From a virus: a DNA stretch of 41,539 nucleotides. Each line of letters starts with the position of its first letter. Positions within the stretch are counted from its first letter, which is position 1. The position numbers and the translations under genes are program-made. The DNA is taken from IMG/VR virus record IMGVR_UViG_3300044681_000334, positions 1 through 41,539 of that record; one strand, 5' to 3'. Of the stretch, positions 26,225-32,711 are shown in pieces. A model generated the notes under the pieces. That model ran no database searches and was not told the origin of the DNA. It saw only the letters and a program-made list of their open reading frames with translations.

Positions 26225-26499
26225 TTGATGTCCTCCGGCATGATGTCCCTGTGGTACGGGAAGTTGCCCAGCCTGACCAGCGGGATCGGATTCGGTACTG
26301 CCTCTTCGCATGACTTGTCCTCGTCGTTGATGATGATGTATCCGGTGCTCTTCAGTTCGCGCTCGACCGTCGCCATCATGGAGTCGATGGTTTCGGTGAA
26401 CGCCTTCACGTCGCGCGGCTTCACCAGCAGCACGCGCGCGCCTTGGAAGTGCTCGTCGAGCACCGCCTCTCGAATCTGCGAACGCTTGATTTCACGCAC
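26221..26499 (-). CDS. Small unknown protein after integrase
   Basis: 92 residues from GTG 26499. A leader-type motif (CCCTACCGAGG) lies just upstream, inside the end of the integrase gene. The protein has a charged start (VREIKRSQIREAVLDEHFQG), a beta strand (ARVLLVKP) and an Asp/Glu-rich middle; the family is not recognised. It overlaps the integrase by 8 bases and the next gene by GTGA, so it links the early units to the replication operon. A longer ATG-started version would intrude deep into the integrase gene. Confidence 0.6.
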   Translation of the reverse strand: MREIKRSQIREAVLDEHFQGARVLLVKPRDVKAFTETIDSMMATVERELKSTGYIIINDEDKSCEEAVPNPIPLVRLGNFPYHRDIMPEDIK

Positions 26500-27457
26500 G
26501 GTAGTAGTCCTCGGTAGGGGTGAGGTAAGTAGAACGCGCGACTGCTTCGGTGTGACCCAGCCATGCGTTGACGACGAAGTCGGGATAGGTGCGGCGCCAT
26601 TCGTTGGCACGCCATCGCCGCATGGCGTTCGCGGTGAGCGGCTTGCCCATGCGCTCGCCGACCAGCGTGATCAGGCGCCCGGCGTTGGACAGCGACCGCG
26701 TGAGCATGCCGCACGGCAGCACGCCGTCGGCCTGCATGTGCCGGAGGTGAGCGCGCAGCATCGGTTCGAGGCGCACGGTGCGGTGCCGCTGCTTGCTGCC
26801 CTCGACGCCGCGCTCCGTGCGCACGATGATTCGGTCTTCGAGCACGTCGTCCCAGCGCAGGCGCACGGCCTCGCCTCGACGCATGCCCGTCAGCATGATC
26901 AGGTAGCACAGGCATTCGGCCTGCGTGCCGACGGCGTGCGCCGCTTCGAGCACTTCGCCCAGCGTGGTCGGGGTGTACTTCTCTTCGGGCGGGGTCATCG
27001 GTGCACGTCCTCGAAGGCTGCGGGCTGGGTTGCGCTCGACGACTCCGGCGTCGTGCAGCCAGCGGAACAGGGCGCGCACCACGCGCGACGCCTTGCACCG
27101 GGTCGCCTCGCAGCCCGGCACGCTGGCACGCCAACGCGCAAGGTCGAGGGCTGTGACGTCGGCGGCTCGCATGCCGTGCAGAATACTGCACAGGCCGTCG
27201 GTGATGCGGCGATGGCTGGTCAGGGTGAGCGGCGCCCACTCCCGGTGCCCAAGCCACAGGTCGACGCAGGCGCGCACGGTCGGGCGTGCGTGCAGGTCGG
27301 CGGCCTCGACGGCTGCGGCCTCGACGCCATCGGCTGCGGCCTGCGCCTGCTCGCGCGTGACCTTGGCCTTGCCGCCGACGCCCAGCCGAACGGTGCGCCC
27401 GCCGGGCAGGGTGACGACGGCCTGCCATGAGGTGCCGTTACTGTGAACGCTTGCCAT
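26492..27457 (-). CDS. Tyrosine recombinase (phage integrase)
   Basis: 321 residues. An N-terminal arm-type domain and SAM-like core-binding region (about 60-150) precede the catalytic domain. Catalytic residues: Arg193 in LTGMRRGEAVRL, Lys222 in GSKQRH, Arg280 in NAMRRW, His302 in AWLGH and Tyr311 in RSTYLTP. The usual HxxR His is Asn277. Catalyses site-specific recombination between phage and host att sites. CGGAG lies six bases upstream of ATG 27457, and the start overlaps the small RHH-like gene by 20 bases, so the two are coupled. I could not identify the attP site. Integrase-bearing T7-like phages are a known minority. Confidence 0.92.
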   Translation of the reverse strand: MASVHSNGTSWQAVVTLPGGRTVRLGVGGKAKVTREQAQAAADGVEAAAVEAADLHARPTVRACVDLWLGHREWAPLTLTSHRRITDGLCSILHGMRAADVTALDLARWRASVPGCEATRCKASRVVRALFRWLHDAGVVERNPARSLRGRAPMTPPEEKYTPTTLGEVLEAAHAVGTQAECLCYLIMLTGMRRGEAVRLRWDDVLEDRIIVRTERGVEGSKQRHRTVRLEPMLRAHLRHMQADGVLPCGMLTRSLSNAGRLITLVGERMGKPLTANAMRRWRANEWRRTYPDFVVNAWLGHTEAVARSTYLTPTEDYYRA

Positions 27458-27665
27458 GCTTCTGCTCCGGGGTAGGGTGCTGGGTGTAGCGCTCAATCGC
27501 ATGTTCGACCGCGATGGTGAGCGCTTGGTACAGGTTGATTCGAGCGCCGGGGATGCCGCTCGCCGTTGCCATAGCATCGGCAAGAACGCGCAGGCGCTCC
27601 AAGATTTGCAGCCGACGTGGCACCTGAACGGTGTCGTAGGCGCGGGATGTGATTGACTTGGGCAT
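27438..27665 (-). CDS. Small RHH-like DNA-binding protein
   Basis: 75 residues: a short beta-strand start (SRAYDTVQVPRRLQ) followed by two helices (ILERLRVLADAMATASG and NLYQALTIAVEHAIERY). This strand-helix-helix shape and length fit ribbon-helix-helix repressors (Arc/CopG type), but I find no decisive motif. It lies between a divergent promoter pair and the integrase, with which it overlaps, so it is a candidate regulator of integration or lysogeny. The -10 hexamer is so close to the ATG that the mRNA would be nearly leaderless; AGGA in that hexamer could also act as ribosome binding site. Confidence 0.65.
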   Translation of the reverse strand: MPKSITSRAYDTVQVPRRLQILERLRVLADAMATASGIPGARINLYQALTIAVEHAIERYTQHPTPEQKHGKRSQ

Positions 27666-27671
27666 ACTGGA

Positions 27672-27700
27672 ATCCTAGTGGGTAGTTGACGGCTTGTCAA
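27672..27700 (-). promoter_or_regulatory. Sigma70-type promoter of the RHH-integrase unit
   Basis: Minus strand TTGACA (27700-27695), 17-base spacer, TAGGAT (27677-27672). The predicted transcript start falls at about the ATG of the RHH-like gene (27665). The -35 region is part of a palindrome, TTGACggcttGTCAA (27686-27700), that also supplies a divergent -35. Confidence 0.7.
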
Positions 27701-27714
27701 GTGCGTGCTACTGT
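27686..27714 (+). promoter_or_regulatory. Possible divergent plus-strand promoter
   Basis: TTGACG (27686-27691), 17-base spacer, TACTGT (27709-27714). The -10 matches consensus poorly. It shares the palindrome with the minus promoter and would read a short RNA toward 27785, antisense to nothing but the leader region. Confidence 0.35.
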
Positions 27715-27720
27715 GTACGT

Positions 27721-27785
27721 GCCACGCTCCGGTAGGGTGCGGCAGCCGCCCCTCGCACGCTCGACCCGTGCGGGGGGCATTTCAT
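27721..27785 (+). ncRNA. Candidate small RNA with anti-leader sequence (speculative)
   Basis: If the plus promoter works, the RNA starts near 27721. It carries CTCCGGTAGGG (27727-27737) near its 5' end, then a 12-bp hairpin (27748-27778) followed by ATTTCATTC. The 11-mer is the exact complement of the CCCTACCGGAG leader motif found before several early genes. Alternatively this stretch, read on the minus strand, is a relict leader of a lost gene plus a terminator hairpin. No protein gene is present between 27666 and 27785. Confidence 0.25.
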
Positions 27786-28130
27786 TCAGCGCCTCGTCTT
27801 CCACCAGCGGCGCGGGTTCCAGCCCGTGCCGGGATGGCTGCACGGCTCGCGGTACTCGAACAGGATGGCGCGCTCCGGGCCGTCGACGTTGGCGATGAAG
27901 CGCTTGCCGCTGACCTGCTTGGCATTCGGCACGACGCGCACGCGCTGCCACTCGCCGCACGGGAAGCGCCACGGGTCGGTGGCGCGGGGGCGTCCGCGCG
28001 TGGCGCTGCGCTTGAGGACTTCGCCGTCGCCCTCCGACCACCATTCGGTGATGATGCGGATGGTGCCCGTGGCGACCATGAACTCGACCGTGGTTTCCGA
28101 CCAGTCTTCGATGTTGTCAAGGGGGTGCAT
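27786..28130 (-). CDS. Unknown early protein
   Basis: 114 residues starting MHPLDNIEDWSETTVEFMVA. Beta-rich and Trp/Arg-rich, with the end SHPGTGWNPRRWWKTRR strongly basic. No recognised domain. CGGAG lies 9 bases before the ATG in a variant of the shared leader (GGGGTAGGG complement, with an insertion). It is the last gene before a GC hairpin at 27748-27778. Confidence 0.68.
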   Translation of the reverse strand: MHPLDNIEDWSETTVEFMVATGTIRIITEWWSEGDGEVLKRSATRGRPRATDPWRFPCGEWQRVRVVPNAKQVSGKRFIANVDGPERAILFEYREPCSHPGTGWNPRRWWKTRR

Positions 28131-28162
28131 GTTGGGTGCTCCGTTTCGAGGGGTAGGGTGGT

Positions 28163-28867
28163 TCAGTCGTTGGCCGCGCGGGCCTCTTCGGGCAGGTCGT
28201 TGACGCGCACGTGCTCGCGCTCCATCGCGTCGACGGCGGCGTCCTCTTCGGCCTGCTTCGCGCGCTCTTCCATGACCTGCGCCAGCGCGTTGCGCACGTG
28301 AGTCTCGCCGGGCAGGCCGCGCCTGTCGTCGGTGCTGTCGGGCAGGATGCCCAGCGCTGCGGCCATCGCCATCGCACCCTCGTACCGGGCGCGCGCGGCG
28401 TCGAGGTCGTCGTCGTCTGCGCGCAGCACGCTGCGCAGCATGCTGGCTGCCATGCGGCGGGCGACGCGCGACGCATGCGTGCGAGCGCTGACCTGCTGGC
28501 GGTAGTCCTCGAACGCGCTGACGACGCAGTCGCGCGCTTCCTTGCGCGCCTCGCTGGTCGACATCCAGCCCTGCCGCGTGATGAACTTGCGCGGCATCGG
28601 GTCGCCGTTGATATTCACGCACGGCACTTCGTCGTCGCACGTGCAGCCCCAGCCCGTGGCGAAGTCGGGGCGCGGGGTGTTGGTCGAGTAGGTGTAGCGA
28701 CCGTTGCCGCCGTGCACGCAGCCGATCCAGCATCCGTGATACTCGCCGCCGTCGGCCACGTAGATTTCCTGCGTGTACTGGACGCCGTCGGTGATGGTGA
28801 AGAGGCGGTAGCGGGTGCCGTTCAGGACGGGGTGCGTGGTCGTTTCCTTGTACTGGTTGCGTGCCAT
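28163..28867 (-). CDS. Unknown early protein with Cys-rich middle
   Basis: 234 residues from ATG 28867, preceded by the shared leader motif. The N-terminal half is a beta-rich domain (NGTRYRLFTITDGVQYTQEI, YVADGGEYHG) with CWIGCV, WGCTCDDEVPC and NINGDPMP, offering five cysteines for a possible metal site. The C-terminal half is helical, charged and Ala/Glu-rich. The family is not recognised. An ATG-less extension upstream is open but has biased, shadow-like composition and contains the leader motif, so it is rejected. Confidence 0.68.
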   Translation of the reverse strand: MARNQYKETTTHPVLNGTRYRLFTITDGVQYTQEIYVADGGEYHGCWIGCVHGGNGRYTYSTNTPRPDFATGWGCTCDDEVPCVNINGDPMPRKFITRQGWMSTSEARKEARDCVVSAFEDYRQQVSARTHASRVARRMAASMLRSVLRADDDDLDAARARYEGAMAMAAALGILPDSTDDRRGLPGETHVRNALAQVMEERAKQAEEDAAVDAMEREHVRVNDLPEEARAAND

Positions 28868-28898
28868 GTTGGAAGTCTCCGGGTAGGGTGCGAGGGGG

Positions 28899-29123
28899 TC
28901 AGGGGTTGGTGACGTTGGGCAGGCGGTCGCCGCGAGCGGCGAGGGTCGGGGCGATGGTGTCGCGCACGATCTGCGGGCAGAGCGGGGTGTCGCACTCGCC
29001 TGCCTGCGCGCGCAGCAGTTCGATGCAGAGGTCGAGCAGCGCGGCCTTCGATAGCGCGTCGAGGTAGCGGGCGTCGGCGTGGCCTGCGCGCTGGTACATG
29101 CTGGGTTTCTTGTTGAGTGCCAT
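28899..29123 (-). CDS. Small unknown early protein
   Basis: 74 residues, MALNKKPSMYQRAGHADARY then mostly helical (LDALSKAALLDLCIELLRAQ), with two Cys near the middle (ECDTPLCPQ). Leader-type motif with CGGAG precedes the ATG at good spacing. No recognised domain. Small individually led genes like this are typical of host-takeover regions in T7-like phages. Confidence 0.62.
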   Translation of the reverse strand: MALNKKPSMYQRAGHADARYLDALSKAALLDLCIELLRAQAGECDTPLCPQIVRDTIAPTLAARGDRLPNVTNP

Positions 29124-29154
29124 GAGCAGAGTCTCCGGGTTAGGGGCGAGAGGG

Positions 29155-29400
29155 TCACCAGCCGTAGCCGTCGTCGTTGGCGGCTGACTGGACGTCGATG
29201 GCGTCGGCGCGCAGGCACGTGGCGAGGCGCTCCAGTTCGATGGCGGCGTCGCGCACGGCGTCGCGCATCGCGTCGTCGCTGTAGTCCTTGCGTGCTGCGG
29301 CCATGCGTGCGGTGAGCGTGGCGACGGTGCGCTTGAGGGCGAGCGCGTCGGTGCGCATGCGGCTTGCGGTCATCGGGTACTTGGCGTGCTTGGCTGGCAT
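29155..29400 (-). CDS. Small unknown early protein, first of its unit
   Basis: 81 residues from ATG 29400 (seven bases after GGAG; the ATG at 29406 is too close to the site). Basic N-terminus (MPAKHAKYPMTASRMR) followed by an amphipathic helical region (ALALKRTVATLTARMAAARK, RDAAIELERLATCL). No family recognised. It has its own sigma70 promoter at 29438-29466. Confidence 0.62.
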   Translation of the reverse strand: MPAKHAKYPMTASRMRTDALALKRTVATLTARMAAARKDYSDDAMRDAVRDAAIELERLATCLRADAIDVQSAANDDGYGW

Positions 29401-29437
29401 GGTCATGCTCCGGTAGGGGTTGGGGTGCGATGCGGGA

Positions 29438-29466
29438 AGTATAGGGTACGTTCGGGGTGCTGTCAA
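29438..29466 (-). promoter_or_regulatory. Sigma70 promoter (early unit)
   Basis: Minus strand TTGACA (29466-29461), 17 bases, TATACT (29443-29438). The spacer begins with GCACCCCGAACGTACC, closely matching the promoter at 30834-30862. The -35 overlaps the stop codon of the upstream 447-residue gene. Confidence 0.85.
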
Positions 29467-30806
29467 GCGGCGGCCTCGACGGCCCCCGAAGGGGCCGCCG
29501 GGTCGACGATGTTGGTGAACTTGGCGCGGGTCAGGGCGGTGACCTTGGTGCCGTCGCGGTCGTCGGCCTCGCACGCCTTGACCGTGGCGCGCACGTCGAA
29601 GCGCTCGCCGACGGCGGGGATATCCCCGGCGCCGGAGTACCAGCACTTGAAGCGGCGCCCGTCGGCGGTGTAGCCGACCAGCAGGGTGCTGGTGCCGTAG
29701 TGCGATTCGTGCGTCGAGCGGTGCACCAGCGTGCAGCCCGGCAGGTCGACGCGCTCGCCGACGGCGGCGACGTGCGCGTCGGTGCGGGTCGGGCGCTCGC
29801 TCTCGCCCAGTTCGCCGACCGACTTGAGGTAGGCGGCGGCCATCCAGCAGGTGAGGCCCATGCTGCGGGGGGCGACGTGCCCAGCGCGGGCGATGCTGAC
29901 CATATCGGCGTCGCACGTCGAGCCGCTGGGCAGGTTGGCCGCCCAGCGCCGGGCGTCGAGCGCCTGCGCATGCGTGGCGGCGTCGGCCTCGAAGGCTTCG
30001 AGCCGGGCGAACAGCGCGGCGAGGGCGCGCGCGGCCTCCGGCGTGCGGCACTTGCGCAGGGCGCTGATCACCGGGTACGGGTCGAGCAGTTCGGCGACCT
30101 CGCGGCGGGTCGACGGGGTCGGGCGCTTGCCTTCCGGGTCGGCCTTGAAGTAGGCGCCGCGCGCCTTGACGGTGAACAGGGCAGCGGCCAGCACGCGGTG
30201 CACGTCGGCGTCGACGCGCATGCGACCGTAGCCGCACGGCTCGCCGCCTTCCTCGCGGTCGTCGTCGACCAGCGCGACGTCGCCGTCGAGGCAGGCAGCG
30301 TAGCCCGCGAGGTACGTGGCCCAGCGCGCCGGGTCGACGCCAAGGTACGCGCGGACGCATTGCCGCCCGACCATGCGGAAGGCGCCCGCGCCGTCGACGA
30401 CGGCGAACGTTTCATTGCGGCGGCGGCGGCACTCGCAATGGTCGCACCGCATGCCGTCGCCGATGACGTCGGCGGGGACGACGGGCGCGCCGGGCGCGTG
30501 CGTCGTCACCAGCCCGCCGTCGGTCGGCGTGACGACGGCGGCCAGCGCCCAGTCGCCGGGCAGGCGCAGCAGGTCGGTCGCGACCTCGAAGCGGCACGCG
30601 GGCACCGGGTAGGTGCCGACCTGCACGCGGTCGCCCCACTTGTCACGCTCGAAGTAGGGGCGCTGGATCGTCGCGGGCGATTCGGTGACGCGCGGGCCGG
30701 GCATGCCCTCGCGCTCGCACCAGCGGCTGAACTTGGCGATGCGCGCGCGGAAGGCGTCGACGTTGTAGTGCGGGACGGTCAGGACGGTAGCGGTCGAGTC
30801 GGTCAT
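29463..30806 (-). CDS. Early zinc-finger protein with C-terminal OB-like domain
   Basis: 447 residues. A zinc site, MRCDHCECRRRRNETFAVVD, followed by GRQCVRAYLG (near residues 118-155), matches a CxxCxxxRxRxxTFxV...VGxxC pattern found in uncharacterised plasmid and phage proteins. The C-terminal 110 residues (GERVDLPGCTLVHRSTHESH, LLVGYTADGRRFKCWYSG, GERFDVRATVKACEADDRDG) look like an OB-type fold. Nucleic-acid binding is likely; the biological role is unknown. It has its own promoter, and GGAG lies ten bases before the ATG in the shared leader. Confidence 0.78.
   Translation of the reverse strand: MTDSTATVLTVPHYNVDAFRARIAKFSRWCEREGMPGPRVTESPATIQRPYFERDKWGDRVQVGTYPVPACRFEVATDLLRLPGDWALAAVVTPTDGGLVTTHAPGAPVVPADVIGDGMRCDHCECRRRRNETFAVVDGAGAFRMVGRQCVRAYLGVDPARWATYLAGYAACLDGDVALVDDDREEGGEPCGYGRMRVDADVHRVLAAALFTVKARGAYFKADPEGKRPTPSTRREVAELLDPYPVISALRKCRTPEAARALAALFARLEAFEADAATHAQALDARRWAANLPSGSTCDADMVSIARAGHVAPRSMGLTCWMAAAYLKSVGELGESERPTRTDAHVAAVGERVDLPGCTLVHRSTHESHYGTSTLLVGYTADGRRFKCWYSGAGDIPAVGERFDVRATVKACEADDRDGTKVTALTRAKFTNIVDPAAPSGAVEAAA
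29480..29497 (-). terminator. UUCG-loop hairpin at the end of a gene (weak terminator candidate)
   Basis: CGGCCCC and GGGGCCG pair around TTCG on the minus strand, inside the last codons of the upstream gene and just before the next promoter. No T-tract follows. Similar hairpins stand at 30871-30896 and 32051-32072. Confidence 0.4.
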
Positions 30807-30833
30807 GGTAGGTGCTCCGGTAGGGATGCGGTG

Positions 30834-30862
30834 AGTATACGGTACGTTCGGGGCGTTGTCAA
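30834..30862 (-). promoter_or_regulatory. Sigma70 promoter (early unit)
   Basis: Minus strand TTGACA (30862-30857), 17-base spacer, TATACT (30839-30834), near consensus. Leader about 20 bases with CCCTACCGGAG (30825-30815) before ATG 30806. Confidence 0.88.
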
Positions 30863-30870
30863 GTCGAGCC

Positions 30871-30896
30871 GGGGAGCGCCCCGAAGGGCGCCCCCC
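30871..30896 (-). terminator. UUCG-loop hairpin after the ArdC gene
   Basis: GGGGGGCGCCC pairs with GGGCGCTCCCC around TTCG on the minus strand (one A/C mismatch). No T-tract follows, but a promoter for the next unit begins 9 bases on. Likely unit boundary. Confidence 0.5.
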
Positions 30897-30905
30897 GTGC
30901 CCGGT

Positions 30906-31907
30906 TCAGGCGTCGGCCTCGACGGCGTCGCCGTCGACGTCGGCGGCGTCGGCGGGCGCGTCGGCGGCGTCGTCGCCGATCATGTACTCCGCAGCCCGCT
31001 GGGCGGCGCCTGCGGCGACGACGATGGCGCGCGGGTCGTCGCGCAGCGCCTTGGCCCAGTTCGCAAGGTAGGCGTCACGGTTGGCGTCGACGTCGGGCGT
31101 CGTCGCACCGTGCGACCCGGCGACGAACGCCGCCGCCAGTTCGGCTACCAGTTCCTCGCGCGAGTACGTCGCCGACCCGAATGCGGCCTTGGCCGTGATG
31201 CCGTCGCGGTTGAGGCGCTTCGCGGCGCCAGTCGAGTGCGCGCATTCATGCGCCAGCGTGCAGAGGTAGTGCGCGTTCGATTCAAACGTCGACGCCTCCG
31301 GCATGTTGATAGCGTCGACCGACGGGCGGTAGTGCGCGCTGCTGCCGCCGTGCGTCAGGCCGACGCCGGAGCGCTGCACGTAGGCGGCGAGCGTGGCGCG
31401 CATCGCGGCCTCCGGCGCGGTGTCCGGATGGCCCTTGGCCGACGGGGCGGCGGGCGCCTTCGGCGCGCTGTACTTCGCGAGCACGTCGGCGGGCAGGTTC
31501 TCGACCTGCGCCACGTTGAACACGCGGAAGTAGCGCAGGATCGGGATACGCTTCGCCGCCGTGCCCGGCGCGGGCGCGGGCTGGCCCTTGGCGGGCTTGG
31601 CGTCGATGAACGTCCAGTAGACGACGACGTGCGAGCGCTCGCCCTTGCGGACGTTGCCGCCCAGCGCCTCCGCTTGGCGGTAGGTCATCCACCAGTTGGA
31701 AGCGTAGCCCGCCATGCCCAGCAGAAACTGGTTGCAGCCACGGTACGCCTTGCCCGTCGCGACGCTGCGCTGCTCGCCGATGCAGGCGCCGGGCGCGTTC
31801 CACGGTTGGCGCCACGGGCAGGTGCCCGCTTCGAGGGCGGCGACGACGGCGTCGGTGACGTGCTGGTAGAGGTCGAAACGTTCGGACTTGCTGCGTGCGG
31901 TCGGCAT
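30906..31907 (-). CDS. ardC: ArdC-type antirestriction protein with zinc peptidase domain
   Basis: 333 residues. N-terminal ArdC ssDNA-binding domain: RFDLYQHVTDAVVAALEAGT and CPWRQPWN, then YRGCNQFLLG and WWMTYRQAEALGG. The C-terminal zincin domain has LAHECAHSTG (His220, Glu221, His224) and SREELVAELAAAF (Glu256 as likely third ligand). ArdC proteins, also called DUF1738/TraC-like, ride on conjugative plasmids and phages and protect incoming DNA from host restriction. Early expression here, from its own promoter, suits that role. The tail is Ala/Asp-rich. The start follows GGAG with nine bases between. Confidence 0.88.
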   Translation of the reverse strand: MPTARSKSERFDLYQHVTDAVVAALEAGTCPWRQPWNAPGACIGEQRSVATGKAYRGCNQFLLGMAGYASNWWMTYRQAEALGGNVRKGERSHVVVYWTFIDAKPAKGQPAPAPGTAAKRIPILRYFRVFNVAQVENLPADVLAKYSAPKAPAAPSAKGHPDTAPEAAMRATLAAYVQRSGVGLTHGGSSAHYRPSVDAINMPEASTFESNAHYLCTLAHECAHSTGAAKRLNRDGITAKAAFGSATYSREELVAELAAAFVAGSHGATTPDVDANRDAYLANWAKALRDDPRAIVVAAGAAQRAAEYMIGDDAADAPADAADVDGDAVEADA

Positions 31908-31962
31908 GGTAGGGTGCTCCGGTTCGATGCGATTCGCCCGGCGACGTGCTGGGCATGCATGC

Positions 31963-31991
31963 ACCCTACGGTATACGTCCGGTGCCGTCAA
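31963..31991 (-). promoter_or_regulatory. Sigma70-like promoter of the ardC unit
   Basis: Minus strand TTGACG (31991-31986), 17 bases, TAGGGT (31968-31963; weak -10). The spacer starts GCACCGGACGTATACCG. The leader folds into a hairpin at 31936-31954, seen also in two other units. Confidence 0.65.
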
Positions 31992-32002
31992 GGTGAATCC
32001 GG

Positions 32003-32025
32003 GAAGATTGTGCAAGATTGTGCAC
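32003..32025. promoter_or_regulatory. Possible operator upstream of the ardC promoter
   Basis: GTGCA-N6-TGCAC inverted repeat (32010-32025) lies inside two direct copies of TGCACAATCTT read on the minus strand. It ends about 12 bases upstream of the -35. A 16-base palindrome of the same form stands at 33117-33132. Confidence 0.4.
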
Positions 32026-32050
32026 TTCGCATTATCGGCACCAACGCAAA

Positions 32051-32072
32051 CGGGCGCCCCGAAGGGCGCCCG
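32051..32072 (-). terminator. Intrinsic terminator after the first early gene
   Basis: Nine-bp perfect stem, CGGGCGCCC and GGGCGCCCG, with a TTCG tetraloop, followed on the minus strand by TTTGCGTT. It separates the 176-residue early gene from the ardC unit. Confidence 0.7.
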
Positions 32073-32099
32073 CTGGTCGTCGGTCGTCGTCGTCGGGCG

Positions 32100-32630
32100 T
32101 CAGTAGCCCAGCAGGCGCCGCATGCTCGCGAGGTCGTCGACGACGTCGACGTGCGACACCGTCACGCCCGTATCGTCGTCCCAGCGGTACGTCGCATCGG
32201 ACTGCACCGCGACGCGCCAGCCGCCCGCCGTGACGACGGGCCACGCCGCCACGCCATGCGAGCGGGCGAACGTGACCAGCGCCGTGCACGTCGTCGGCAC
32301 GTCCTGCACGTCAGCGTCGCACGCGCCCCGGTTGTAGTCGAACGATTCGATGCGCCAAGCGTAGCCGGGCCGCGACTGCGGCGCGCGGCTGTACTGCGCA
32401 TGATCGCCACGCTGGCGAGCGTCCGCGTAGTCCATCGCGGCTTCCATCGTCGAGAACACCAGCGCGTGCGCAGCGTCGACCCAGTACGGCGCCACCGTGC
32501 GGTCGTCGCCAAGGTAGCGGCGCTCGCCGTCGCTCGCAGGGTCGCAGCAGATGCGGTAGGCGGTGCCACGCGAAAGGGCGATGGCGTGCGGGTTGAACTG
32601 GGTCGAGTGGTCGAGGTAGGTAGCGATCAT
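32100..32630 (-). CDS. Unknown protein of the first early unit
   Basis: 176 residues from ATG 32630, preceded by the CCCTACCGGAG leader. Starts MIATYLDHSTQFNPHAIALS; contains a helix with MEAAMDYADARQRGDHAQY and a beta-rich C-terminal half. No family recognised. Although the frame is open further upstream to 33062, that extension contains the promoter and leader and is extremely Arg/Ala/Pro-rich, so I do not regard it as coding. Being nearest the divergent control region, it is likely among the first genes expressed. Confidence 0.68.
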   Translation of the reverse strand: MIATYLDHSTQFNPHAIALSRGTAYRICCDPASDGERRYLGDDRTVAPYWVDAAHALVFSTMEAAMDYADARQRGDHAQYSRAPQSRPGYAWRIESFDYNRGACDADVQDVPTTCTALVTFARSHGVAAWPVVTAGGWRVAVQSDATYRWDDDTGVTVSHVDVVDDLASMRRLLGY

Positions 32631-32656
32631 GGTGCAGTCTCCGGTAGGGTTGCGAA

Positions 32657-32674
32657 GCCCAGCACGCGCTGGGC
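32657..32674 (-). promoter_or_regulatory. 5' leader hairpin of the first early unit
   Basis: GCCCAGC and GCTGGGC pair around GCGT, beginning two or three bases after the predicted transcript start. The equivalent hairpins are at 31936-31954 (minus) and 33279-33295 (plus), with compensating base changes. Confidence 0.6.
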
Positions 32675-32682
32675 ATGCAGGG

Positions 32683-32711
32683 ACTGTACCGTAGGCTTCC
32701 GGTGCTGTCAA
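32683..32711 (-). promoter_or_regulatory. Sigma70 promoter of the first early unit
   Basis: Minus strand TTGACA (32711-32706), 17 bases, TACAGT (32688-32683). AATCTTTC (32729-32722) stands about ten bases upstream of the -35, as it does at the plus-strand promoter 33241-33269. Confidence 0.78.

Noticed and set aside
25535-27430. 631-codon plus-strand open frame
   Set aside because: Antisense to the annealing-like, small unknown and integrase genes; shadow composition.
27666-27785. attP site beside the integrase
   Set aside because: No tRNA 3' end or obvious core and arm repeats could be identified; the stretch is better explained by promoters and a hairpin.
27697-28733. 315- and 115-codon minus-strand frames over the small early genes
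   Set aside because: Out of frame with the ribosome-site-led gene 27786-28130 over most of their length or spanning leaders; shadow composition.
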